Origin: JAGQLF01 sp964635995 | GTDB taxonomy: Bacteria; Patescibacteriota; Dojkabacteria; J137 | Reading direction: 5' to 3' | Length of the DNA: 23,154 nt | NCBI GenBank assembly: GCA_964635995.1 | Contig: CAZWRA010000021.1 | Span: forward strand, 1 to 23,154 | Shown here: in pieces, positions 14,546 through 22,443 of the stretch | Position numbering within the stretch: the stretch's first letter is position 1 | How the letters are laid out: each line of letters begins with the position of its first letter | The notes under the pieces: generated by a model | The model's input: the letters and a program-made list of their open reading frames with translations, nothing else | What the model was told of the DNA's origin: nothing | Databases searched by the model: none | Program-made: the position numbers and the translations under genes

Positions 14546-15336
14546 TTATACTAAACGCTCTTTTATATCTGATGGAGTTACATTTAAATCAACCCAAACT
14601 TTATTATCAGATGAGATATTACCTTCAATCAACATCATTAATTGATCTTCAGTAGCTGGAAACCATTTGTATTTTTCTAGAAATTTAACCAAGGGTTTTA
14701 TTAGTTTAAATGGAATAGAGAGAAAAATTATTTTTCTATTTCTATTATGTGCAAATATGCTAAGTATATTTTTAAAAGTATACTTCTTAGGACCACAAAC
14801 AGTTAGAGTTTTATTTTTTGTCTTATCATTATATAAACATTTAACAATAATGTTAGATAAATCACCTCTGTAAACTGGAGCTAGTAAATATTTGCCCCCA
14901 TTTATTAAAGGAACAAGAAGAAATTTAGTAAGAAAGTCCAATTCATGATTAAAATTATATTTTTCTGAACTGTCCAAAACTAATGATGGTCTGATAATCG
15001 TATAGTTTTCTGATAGTTTTATGAGATCTTGTTCAAATTTATACTTTGATTCTTGATATTGAGTTCCTACTTCTTTTGCACCATTAGCACTTATATAAAT
15101 AAATTTAGGAATACCTGCAGTTTTAGATGCATTAAATGCACTCAATGCCCAATTGTAATGGAAATCAATGAATTTATTTTACTATCTTCACGAATTAATC
15201 CTATAGAGTAAATAAGTGCAATAGGATTAAAGCTTCTTATATCATCTGCAATTTCTTCAATATTTCTTATATCCCCATAAATAATGTCTTCTCCTACAAA
15301 TCCAGTACCACCTAAAACTAGAACAGAATTGTTCAT
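14546..15336 (-). pseudogene. NAD(P)-binding epimerase/SDR-like gene, frameshift and internal deletion
   Basis: Atypical/extended SDR family (NmrA or NDUFA9-like), which act on nucleotide sugars or as NAD(P)-binding regulators. The start VLVLGGTGFVG is the GxxGxxG nucleotide site, but it joins directly to EDIIYGDIRN, so the ~25-30 residues usually between these blocks are missing. After YSIGLIREDSKI the frame ends (TGA after ITIGH), while the next frame continues FIDFHYNWALSAFNASKTAG, then FIYISANGAKE, YQESKYKFEQDL (the Y-x-x-x-K catalytic pair) and YTIIRPSLV. One missing base near 15164-15172 (an AT-rich run) restores the frame. The ATG overlaps the Nramp-like gene's TGA by 4 nt. Confidence 0.75.
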
Positions 15337-16701
15337 ACTAAATCTAATATTGTGAGTAAGACGAAAATTCCAAAGAAAAGTGTTGAGAAAAGAAGCATTA
15401 TATTTCTAAATATTCCTGGTCTCATTCTAAAAGGTAGGAATCTTGAATTATTTAACCATAATACCAGTGCAGAAAGTACAAACATAGACAGAGCACTAAA
15501 GAATGTCTGTAGTATTAATAGCTGGATTGGTTGAGCTACATTAAAAAGAGTTATAACAATTGCAGTTAAAACTTGTGCCCATAGAAAAAAGAAATAAATA
15601 CTTTCTCTATTATATTTATCCCTTAATGACTTTAACGATAATTGAATATTCTCAGTCATAATTCTAGATGTAGTTTCAAAAACCACCTAACTGGGTTGTA
15701 AATAGAAATATTATTCCTGTAACTAAGAAAAATATCCCTACAATAGGCCCAAATTGAGTGTCTAATGCACTACTTTGTAGAAACACAAAGTCTAGCCCTT
15801 CTTCACCCTTAAAAGGGTATGTGAGTGAGTAAGCGATAATTGTAAGTAATGTTATTGTTAATAATCCAATAAACTAAAAGCTAATAAGTTGCTCTTTAGA
15901 AGTTAAATTAAACCATTTCTTAAAATTTCTTACATTCTCATCATTTTCTTCTACTTCAACTCCTAAAGGAATTTCTTTACTTCTTTTTTTCCTATCAATT
16001 TGTGTATCGAAATTTTTGGCCATTCCTATTCCCTCGTCTTAAACATAAAATGAATGAGACAGAACTAGATTGCCAGCTGCTCCTGAATACGCTACTGTTC
16101 CTAAGAATGCCATTAAAGAAATTGAACCAGGAAAAAGAAAATATCTTTCTCCTATTCCTATAAAACCACCTGAAATACTTTTAATAGTTTCTAAATCAAT
16201 TAAGAGCAATGCTATTACAAATAGTACAGGTAGAGAAATTCCAACAAATAATTTCTGAAGTTTTTCTAAATTAGAATATACCTTTCCGCTAAATGTAAGA
16301 AGACATCCAATAATAAGTAGCATTATAATTGTAGGAACTCTTGCATCACTTATATTAAATAAATAAGCAAAAATTGTGCCTCCAGCTCCAATAATTCCTG
16401 GCCAAGCAAAAGATGCAAAAGTAGAAATAATAAACCAGTAGGGAAATAGTTTACTAAGTTTAATAAATGCAGAGTAAATACTACCACCTGTAGCTATTGT
16501 ATATCTTCCTGATTCATTACTTACAAAATATTGTGTAGTAACCCCAATAAAAGCTCCCCATATTATCCCGAATCCGAATTCTGCTACAAGATATGGCCAT
16601 AATATGAATTCACCTGAACCAAGACCCATAGCTATTAAAACTATTCCTGGTCCTATTAATGGTAATGAGAATTTTGGAGCTTTTGGAATTTTGTATTTCA
16701 T
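15333..16701 (-). pseudogene. Nramp-related metal transporter, two in-frame stops and a frameshift
   Basis: A polytopic membrane protein of the Nramp/LeuT-fold group. The N-terminal part (16039-16701, 220 aa) has GPGIVLIAMGLGSGEFILWP, TTQYFVSNESGRYTIATG and later AAGNLVLSHSFYV; then TAA 16039-16041. The same frame goes on DEGIGMAKNFDTQ to TAG 15874-15876, then FIGLLTITLLTIIAYS to FTTQLG, where one extra base near 15682-15687 shifts to VFETTSRIMTENI and ends at TGA 15333-15335. Canonical metal-binding DPGN (helix 1) is replaced by GSGE and MPH (helix 6) by AAG. So even the ancestor was non-canonical, and Mn/Fe transport should not be assumed. The rest of the fold is well kept. Confidence 0.78.
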
Positions 16702-16751
16702 ATTTCTGAGTTTAAATGTTTTTTAACAATAATTCTATAAGAGACCTACCA

Positions 16752-16864
16752 TAGGATGTCACCCTGAGGATCTCGAAGCATGAATGCTTTTATAAGTTAA
16801 AACAATACGATCATGGTTCCCTTAGATAAACTCAGGGCAAGCTCAGAGCCTCACCATGACAGAT
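16752..16864. repeat. Second palindromic intergenic element
   Basis: Nested inverted repeats: outer TGTCA (16757-16761) with TGACA (16857-16861), inner TCATGGT (16811-16817) with ACCATGA (16853-16859). It contains TGTCACCCTGAGGATCTCGAAGC and AAACTCAGGGCAAGCTCAGAGC, G+C-richer than the surroundings and reminiscent, from memory, of widespread 'CACCCTGAG...TCGAAG...ATGACA' intergenic repeats. It lies between the divergent Nramp-like and peptidase genes. A different family from the element at 5872. Confidence 0.55.
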
Positions 16865-16937
16865 TTATAACATGTAAGCATTTATCAAATTACTTAACTC
16901 TACTACCATGATAAAATAGCAAAGTTTAAAAATCCCA

Positions 16938-18734
16938 ATGTCAAATAATACTAACTGGAATCTAGAGATTCTTAAGAATGGATCAGACTTTTCAAAAGTT
17001 CATAATGAAACTTTAAAAGTAACTGAAGAGTTCATTAAGAAATGGAGCAAAAATGAAAAATGGTTAAGTGATGTTGCAACGTTAAAGGAAGCTTTAGATG
17101 AGTTTAATCTTTGGGCTGAAAATCACGGTACATTTGAAGATGAATGGCTTTACTATTCAATGAAACAATCTCTTGATCAAAATGATCCTGAAGTTAAAGC
17201 AAACTATAATAAAATATATAAAGAAGCAGTTGATCTTTATAACAGAATTCAATTCTTTACTATTAAGCTTTCGAAAGTAAAAGAATCATTTCAAAAAGAA
17301 TGTTTAAAATCTGATTTATTAAAAGACTATAAACACTTCTTAGAAAGCCTTTTTAAATCAGGTAAACATGTTTTATCTGAAAAAGAAGAGAACATTCTTA
17401 ATTTAAAATCCAAAGTCTCTCATTCAAATTGGACTTTAATGGTTTCAGCTCTTATGTCTAAGGAGGAAAGGGAGGTTTTAGATGACGAAGGTAAAAAATC
17501 AGTTAAAAATTTTTCTGAAATTCTTGAGCTATTAAGTAATAAAGATAAAAAGATCAGAGATACAGCAGCTGATGTATTTAATGAGATTCTTATTAAGCAT
17601 TTAGATATTGCTGAGCATGAAATCAACTCAGTTTTAGAAAACAAGCAGATTAACGATAATCTAAGGGGTTATAAATGTGCTGATGAATCAAGATTTATTA
17701 GCGATGATGTCGACGCTGAAACTGTAGATACATTAGTTTCTGTTGTTTCTAAGAGATTTAATATTGCTAAAGAGTTTTATAAACTAAAAGCTGAAGTTTT
17801 AGGCTTAGATAAGCTTGAATACCATGAAAGAAACATTGAGGTATCTGAAATTAAAAAGAAATATAGTTTTAAAGAGGCATATAATATTGTTGATAAAACA
17901 TTTGAAAACCTAGATTCAGACTTTTCAAGAATATTTAAAGATTTATTTAATAATAACCAAGTAGATGTTTTTCCAAAGAAAGGTAAAAGAGGTGGAGCTT
18001 TCACAATGGCAAACAGAAAAAATCAGCCATCATTTATTCTTTTAAACTACACAGAGTCCCTAAATGACATATTAACAATGGCTCATGAATTTGGGCATGT
18101 AATTAATTTTGAATTATCGAAAATCCAAAATGCTCTAAATTTTGATTTCCCAATGTGCACAGCAGAAACTGCAAGTACTTTCTGTGAGGATTTTGTTTTA
18201 AATGAATTATTAAAAGAAGCTGATGATAAGTTGAGATTTTCAATTCAAATGATGAAATTAAATTCTGATATTTCAACTATCTTTAGACAAATTGCTTTTT
18301 ATAATTTTGAAACTGAGTTACATAGTTCATTTAGAGAAAAGGGTTATTTATCTAGTAAAGAAATTGGTGCTATTTTCACTAAACATATGAAGTCATACAT
18401 GGGTGATTACGTAATACAAAGTGAAGGTTCAGAAAATTGGTGGACATATGTTTCCCACTTTAGATCATTCTTCTATGTTTATTCATACGCATTTGGGCTG
18501 CTAGTTTCGAAATCACTTCAAAGCATGGTTAAAGACGATTCTAAGTTCATTAATGAAGTAAAGGTATTCTTTTCTGCTGGAAACTACAGATCTCCTGAGG
18601 AACTACTTAAAGCGATTAATATTGATATTAAAAGTAAAGATTTCTGGAATAAAGGATTAGATGAAGTAGAAATCTTATTGAATGAGACAAAGGAGCTTTA
18701 TAAAAAAAAATTAAGCAATAGTAAAAGTATGTAA
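16938..18734 (+). CDS. pepF: M3 family oligoendopeptidase (PepF-like)
   Basis: Zinc metallopeptidase that cuts short peptides in the cytosol, used in peptide recycling and nutrition. 598 aa, the normal length for PepF. The zinc site is MAHEFGHVINFEL with H383, E384 and H387, and the third ligand E410 in CTAETASTFCEDF. A long helical N-terminal domain (1-200) and the C-terminal HFRSFFYVYSYAFGLLVSKSL and SAGNYRSPEELLKAINID blocks are also typical. No lesion is visible. A -10 like TAAAAT lies about 20 nt upstream; no Shine-Dalgarno is seen. It stands alone, followed by a shared terminator. It could equally be labelled oligopeptidase F/M3B; the symbol is family-based. Confidence 0.92.
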   Translation: MSNNTNWNLEILKNGSDFSKVHNETLKVTEEFIKKWSKNEKWLSDVATLKEALDEFNLWAENHGTFEDEWLYYSMKQSLDQNDPEVKANYNKIYKEAVDLYNRIQFFTIKLSKVKESFQKECLKSDLLKDYKHFLESLFKSGKHVLSEKEENILNLKSKVSHSNWTLMVSALMSKEEREVLDDEGKKSVKNFSEILELLSNKDKKIRDTAADVFNEILIKHLDIAEHEINSVLENKQINDNLRGYKCADESRFISDDVDAETVDTLVSVVSKRFNIAKEFYKLKAEVLGLDKLEYHERNIEVSEIKKKYSFKEAYNIVDKTFENLDSDFSRIFKDLFNNNQVDVFPKKGKRGGAFTMANRKNQPSFILLNYTESLNDILTMAHEFGHVINFELSKIQNALNFDFPMCTAETASTFCEDFVLNELLKEADDKLRFSIQMMKLNSDISTIFRQIAFYNFETELHSSFREKGYLSSKEIGAIFTKHMKSYMGDYVIQSEGSENWWTYVSHFRSFFYVYSYAFGLLVSKSLQSMVKDDSKFINEVKVFFSAGNYRSPEELLKAINIDIKSKDFWNKGLDEVEILLNETKELYKKKLSNSKSM

Positions 18735-18735
18735 T

Positions 18736-18770
18736 AAAAAACGAGCCTATAAGGCTCCTTTAAATTTTTT
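18736..18770. terminator. Bidirectional terminator between convergent genes
   Basis: GAGCC (18743-18747) pairs with GGCTC (18753-18757). A-run on the left and T-rich run on the right serve both the peptidase gene (plus) and the surface-protein gene (minus, stop at 18778). Confidence 0.75.
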
Positions 18771-18777
18771 AATGATT

Positions 18778-19437
18778 TTATCTTCTTCTAAATGTATCTA
18801 TTGAAACATATGATAGTGCACCTAATGATAAGAATGTCATCCCAAGTGCTATAAAGATTGTGTTTGATCTAGCTACAGAAGTATTTGGAAGAGTTCCACC
18901 TCCTCCTGTAGTTCCACCTCCACCTGTACTTCCACCTCCTCCTGTACTTCCACCTTCTTCTGTTGAAGAGATTGCGTATGTTCCAGCAACACCAGTGCTT
19001 GGAGTTGTATTAGTTCCATCAGAGTAGGCTGTTCCTGAATCTTTAGTAACTGTAGCAGTTCCTGATGAGCCAACTGTTACAGTGATTGATCCTAGAGATT
19101 CACCTGCTGTAATATCAGAAGATTTAGCCATACTTACACAAACCTGTGTAGATGTAAAATCAGTTCCTCCACTACAGTCAGAAGTTACTCCTATGAATGA
19201 AGTTGGTCTAGTATAACCTGTAATAGTCATACCTGTAACTGACAACCTTATAGACGCAGCATTTTGTCCTGCAGCAGTTGGAGCAGCTACTATGTTAATT
19301 GTTTGTGTTGAACCAGCCGGAAACGATCCTGAAGCTGGTGTAACGTTAACAGCTCCTGCTAATCCAGTAAAAGCGTAAAAAGTTAACATTAAAAATCCTA
19401 AAGTAAGGCTTGTAAGTCTATAAGTTATTGTTGTCAT
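18778..19437 (-). CDS. Putative sortase-type cell-surface protein with LPNTS signal
   Basis: A 219-aa exported protein. N-terminal signal peptide (about 1-29, TLGFLMLTFYAFTGLAGA), then a beta-rich domain (30-160) resembling cohesin-like modules (VTPASGSFPAGSTQTINI ... GESLGSITVTV), with two cysteines (C88, C100) that could form a disulfide. A Gly/Ser/Thr linker follows (162-181), then LPNTS (183-187), a membrane helix (193-213) and the positive tail RRR. This is the layout of a sortase substrate, but the fifth residue is Ser, not the usual Gly, so recognition is uncertain; it could also simply be a C-terminal membrane anchor. No sortase gene is in the window. Its role is likely structural or adhesive. 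Confidence 0.72.
   Translation of the reverse strand: MTTITYRLTSLTLGFLMLTFYAFTGLAGAVNVTPASGSFPAGSTQTINIVAAPTAAGQNAASIRLSVTGMTITGYTRPTSFIGVTSDCSGGTDFTSTQVCVSMAKSSDITAGESLGSITVTVGSSGTATVTKDSGTAYSDGTNTTPSTGVAGTYAISSTEEGGSTGGGGSTGGGGTTGGGGTLPNTSVARSNTIFIALGMTFLSLGALSYVSIDTFRRR
18895..18954 (-). repeat. Gly-Ser/Thr linker-coding tandem repeats
   Basis: On the minus strand four 15-nt units encode G-G-S-T-G / G-G-G-S-T-like repeats, the flexible linker before LPNTS. Short near-identical units of this kind can slip and change length between strains. Confidence 0.7.
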
Positions 19438-19520
19438 ATAATTAAAATAAAAATATATTCTTTTGATATAGCTTATACTAAATCATAAAATTCTAGAATG
19501 CAACTATGTTAGTTAACTTT

Positions 19521-20051
19521 TTAGAAATTTTGTCTTCCATATGTAAGAGATCTAGTTAGCCATACAAGCTCATCTAGCATTCCATTGATTTCTCTTACAG
19601 GATCTCCAGTAATTTTATTTTGATCGAAATTTTCCTTAACATAATAAAAATGCGCATCTCTTTTTGTAAATTTAAGTCCAATCGCTTTCAGAACAGAAAT
19701 AAGTGACTCAATCATTCTAGCCCCTCCAAAGTGTCCATCTGAAACTCCAATGATACTTGCAGATTTATTTGCATAGTTATCATATTCACTATCTAAAAGA
19801 GTTTTTAATGTACCGGGATATCCATGATTATATTCTGGAGTTAGAATTAAAAATCCTTCAGCCCATATAGTTAAATCGGTAAATTTAGGATCTTTTACAT
19901 CATATTTATATGTAAAGTCAGAAGGTTTAGCAATTTTATATTCTAAGTCTTCTCTTGAATTTAAAACTTCTTGAACTACCGTTAGTGCTTTAGAAGAATA
20001 ATTATTTTGACGATCTGTACCTAAAATAACAAGAAGTTTTACCTTTTCCAT
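19521..20051 (-). CDS. NADPH-dependent FMN reductase family protein
   Basis: A 176-aa flavodoxin-fold protein of the SsuE/ArsH/chromate-reductase-like group, which reduces FMN or quinones with NAD(P)H. Visible are the phosphate loop GTDRQNNYSSKAL (11-23, pattern G-[ST]-x-R-x4-S) and the family marker TPEYNHGYPGTLK (71-83), followed by SIIGVSDGHFGGAR. Length is normal and no lesion is seen. Physiological substrate cannot be assigned. It stands alone between the surface-protein gene and the divergent antiporter gene, with about 80 nt for a divergent promoter region. A -10-like TATATT sits in the upstream AT-rich stretch. Confidence 0.88.
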   Translation of the reverse strand: MEKVKLLVILGTDRQNNYSSKALTVVQEVLNSREDLEYKIAKPSDFTYKYDVKDPKFTDLTIWAEGFLILTPEYNHGYPGTLKTLLDSEYDNYANKSASIIGVSDGHFGGARMIESLISVLKAIGLKFTKRDAHFYYVKENFDQNKITGDPVREINGMLDELVWLTRSLTYGRQNF

Positions 20052-20117
20052 TTGAAATATTCTTTAACTACAATAATATATCATGATAGATTTTAGATAT
20101 AAAATTTTTAAATAGTG

Positions 20118-20123
20118 TAATAT
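20118..20123 (+). promoter_or_regulatory. -10 box of the antiporter gene, probably leaderless
   Basis: TAATAT is followed by AAGCTT and then the ATG at 20130, placing the predicted transcription start at the start codon. No Shine-Dalgarno could fit. Confidence 0.45.
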
Positions 20124-20129
20124 AAGCTT

Positions 20130-21776
20130 ATGGACAATATAATAATTGAATTGACTATAATTTTTATTATATCTTCAGTTCTCTCAATAGTAACTAGATT
20201 CCTTAAGCTACCAACTATACTCGCATATATTTTTACAGGTTTAATTGTTGGGCCTCTAGCTCTCTTTGGAAGTGATTTATTTATACATGAATCTATGCTT
20301 GAATCACTTTCTAAAATTGGAATTACGTTATTGTTATTTATCTTAGGACTTGAGATGAAAGTAAGCGAATTGCGTTCTGTCGGTAAAGCTGCTGTATTAA
20401 CTGGTATAGGCCAAATTGTTTTTACTTCTCTTATTGGTTTTATATTAGCTTTAATCATAGGATATGAATCAAGAGAATCTTTATATATTGCAATTGCTCT
20501 AACTTTCTCAAGCACAATTGTGATAGTTAAACTTCTTTCAGATAAAAAAGATCTTAATACTTTATATGGAAAAATTTCTATTGGCTTTCTTTTAATTCAA
20601 GATTTTGTAGCAATTTTAGCGCTTCTACTTCTAAATGGAGTCTCAAAGGAAGAAGGGGTATCAGTTATATCAATAGTAGTAACTCTTGCTAAAGCAGCAT
20701 TAATAATTAGTATTACAATCCTCCTTAGCCAAGCTGTTTTACCTAAATTAATACATTCTATCTCTAACAACCTTGAAATTCTTTTTGGATTTAGCTTAGC
20801 TTGGGCTTTTGGGATAGCGTTATTAGTTAGTTCTGAATTTATTGGACTTTCAATAGAAATTGGAGGATTTCTTGCAGGTCTTGCTTTAGCAAACTCTGTA
20901 GAGAGTTTACAGATTGTTTCTAAAATAAGAACTTTAAGAGACTTTTTTATAATAATATTCTTTGTACATCTTGGAACAACTCTACATTTAGATAATTTGT
21001 CATATTCACTAATTCCTGCAATGTTCTTTTCACTCTTTGTATTAGTTGGTAATCCATTAATTGTACTAATCATCTTAACAAGATTGAATTTCAAAGCTAG
21101 AACTGGTTTCTTGTCTGGATTAACTGTTGCACAAATTTCTGAATTTAGTTTAATTGTTATTTTCTTAGGTAATTCTTTAGGACATGTAAGTAATGAAGCT
21201 TCTTCTATGGTTACATTAGTTGGAATAATTACATTCGCAGCATCTTCTTATATGATTATGAATGGAGATAGTTTGTACAATATTTTTAGAAGACAAGTAA
21301 GACTATTCGAAAGAAAAAACACATTTGAAGAACAAACTTCTTATGAAGATATGAATAAACATATTGTTGTAATTGGTATTGAGCAAATTGGATCCGCAAT
21401 CTTAAAAGAATTTAAGGAAGAAAAAGAAAATGTTCTTGCTGTGGATTTTAACCCTGAAGTTGTAAGTGCTTTGAAAAAGAAAGGATATAAGGCAATATTT
21501 GGTGACATTATCGAACATGAAATTATGGAGAAGGCTAATATACATAAAGCTAGAGTTGTAATTTCTACAATTCCAAAGTTAGAAGAAAATATAATATTAA
21601 TTCAAAAGATTAAAAGTCAAATCACTGAAGTAGAAGTTATCGTAAATTCAGAACGTAAAGAATACAGAAAATTGCTATTAGAAGCTGGGGCTGATATGGT
21701 TATTGCTCCATTTGATCTTGCAGGACAGATGTTGAGTAGGCTGGTCAAACATTCTGAATTGGAGATAAAAGATTAA
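20130..21776 (+). CDS. Monovalent cation/proton antiporter with TrkA-N domain (KefB/CPA2-like)
   Basis: A 548-aa protein exchanging K+ or Na+ for H+ across the cytoplasmic membrane, for pH and ion balance. Residues 1-390 hold about 12-13 helices with family landmarks: LPTILAYIFTGLIVGP, LLFILGLEMKVSELR, LTFSSTIVIVKLLSDK, and LIQDFVAILALLLLNG with the ion-site Asp, then IGGFLAGLALANS. Residues from about 409 form a Rossmann RCK/TrkA-N domain (HIVVIGIEQIGSAIL, VLAVDFNPEVVSALKKKGYKAIFGDI). The nucleotide loop reads GIEQIG where GxGxxG is usual, so the second glycine is lost, and NAD binding may be changed. A final TrkA-C domain is absent. No lesion is visible. Confidence 0.9.
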   Translation: MDNIIIELTIIFIISSVLSIVTRFLKLPTILAYIFTGLIVGPLALFGSDLFIHESMLESLSKIGITLLLFILGLEMKVSELRSVGKAAVLTGIGQIVFTSLIGFILALIIGYESRESLYIAIALTFSSTIVIVKLLSDKKDLNTLYGKISIGFLLIQDFVAILALLLLNGVSKEEGVSVISIVVTLAKAALIISITILLSQAVLPKLIHSISNNLEILFGFSLAWAFGIALLVSSEFIGLSIEIGGFLAGLALANSVESLQIVSKIRTLRDFFIIIFFVHLGTTLHLDNLSYSLIPAMFFSLFVLVGNPLIVLIILTRLNFKARTGFLSGLTVAQISEFSLIVIFLGNSLGHVSNEASSMVTLVGIITFAASSYMIMNGDSLYNIFRRQVRLFERKNTFEEQTSYEDMNKHIVVIGIEQIGSAILKEFKEEKENVLAVDFNPEVVSALKKKGYKAIFGDIIEHEIMEKANIHKARVVISTIPKLEENIILIQKIKSQITEVEVIVNSERKEYRKLLLEAGADMVIAPFDLAGQMLSRLVKHSELEIKD

Positions 21777-21838
21777 AATAGGTAACGGCATATTTCTTGA
21801 TGATTAAACTACTTGTAAATAGCTCAATGTTAAATGAA

Positions 21839-21909
21839 TTACCGGACAGGGACTCGAACCCCGATTAACAGGACCAAAACCTGTCGTCCTACCATTAGAC
21901 GATCCGGTA
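21839..21909 (-). tRNA. tRNA-Gln (anticodon TTG)
   Basis: A complete cloverleaf on the minus strand: acceptor TACCGGA/TCCGGTA (7 bp), D arm with GTCTAATGGTAGGAC, anticodon stem ACAGG/CCTGT with loop TTTTGGT (anticodon TTG, reads CAA), 4-nt variable loop TAAT, T arm CGGGG-TTCGAGT-CCCTG. Discriminator base A; the CCA end is not encoded and must be added. Confidence 0.95.
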
Positions 21910-21920
21910 TTCTGCGTGAA

Positions 21921-21926
21921 ATTATA
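21921..21926 (-). promoter_or_regulatory. tRNA-Gln -10 box
   Basis: Perfect TATAAT on the minus strand (TTGG-TATAAT-TTCACGCAGAA), 11 nt before the mature tRNA 5' end. The -35 is poor. Confidence 0.6.
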
Positions 21927-21948
21927 CCAAGAAATTTAAATTATTTCT

Positions 21949-22314
21949 TTAACTCTCCCTTAAAACAAATGCCCTTGAGCTTGTTATTTTAGAGTATTCT
22001 TTTCTAATTTTAGGGATAAAATAGCTGTATTCACCCATAGCATGGCTTATACTTTGTAATTCCAGCTTTCTTTGGTTTGGATTCATTGAATTAAGTTTAC
22101 TTGAAGTTTCTTTTAACCAAGATACAGTACTATTAGATAAAACATCTGGATAAACTTTAGAGACAATTGTTCTTCTTTGACTACTTGAGTTAACTATATG
22201 TTGTAATAATCGCTCTTTATCATACAAATGAAAATCGGTTTCAATTATTACGTTCTCTGTACAAGCGGGAGGGGTATGAGAGTTAGCTTCTATAGGCTGC
22301 TCTGACATAAGCAT
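21949..22314 (-). CDS. Unknown protein, up to 121 aa
   Basis: I do not recognise it. Two ATG codons 6 nt apart are possible starts (MLMSEQPIEAN); the second (22308) would give 119 aa. There is no signal peptide or membrane segment. The N-terminal ~20 residues look disordered, and the remainder is helical and polar (SWLKETSSKLNSMNPNQRKLELQSISHAMGEYSYF), with a basic tail. It is a stand-alone gene located upstream of the tRNA on the same strand; the tRNA promoter starts 23 nt after its stop. Codon use and composition match its neighbours. Confidence 0.6.
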   Translation of the reverse strand: MLMSEQPIEANSHTPPACTENVIIETDFHLYDKERLLQHIVNSSSQRRTIVSKVYPDVLSNSTVSWLKETSSKLNSMNPNQRKLELQSISHAMGEYSYFIPKIRKEYSKITSSRAFVLRES

Positions 22315-22443
22315 TTTCTAAGAAGTAATATCTTTAAACTATAACATACATACTTTTAAAGTATCATGATTATTCTTTATATTTTTATAAATCAAGAATA
22401 TAATGCACTAATATGTATTTAAATTATTTTTTATCTTAACTGT

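Noticed and set aside
18895..18954. Tandem repeats as a CRISPR-like array
   Set aside because: Units of about 15 nt with no spacers, in frame within a coding sequence; they encode a Gly-rich linker.
18873..19073. Minus-strand frame with Glu/Val repeats overlapping the surface-protein gene
   Set aside because: It is the shifted reading of the Gly/Ser/Thr linker repeats; the main frame has signal peptide, LPNTS and anchor.
20597..21094. Minus-strand open frame inside the antiporter gene
   Set aside because: Antisense to conserved membrane helices; composition is explained by the codons of the plus-strand gene.
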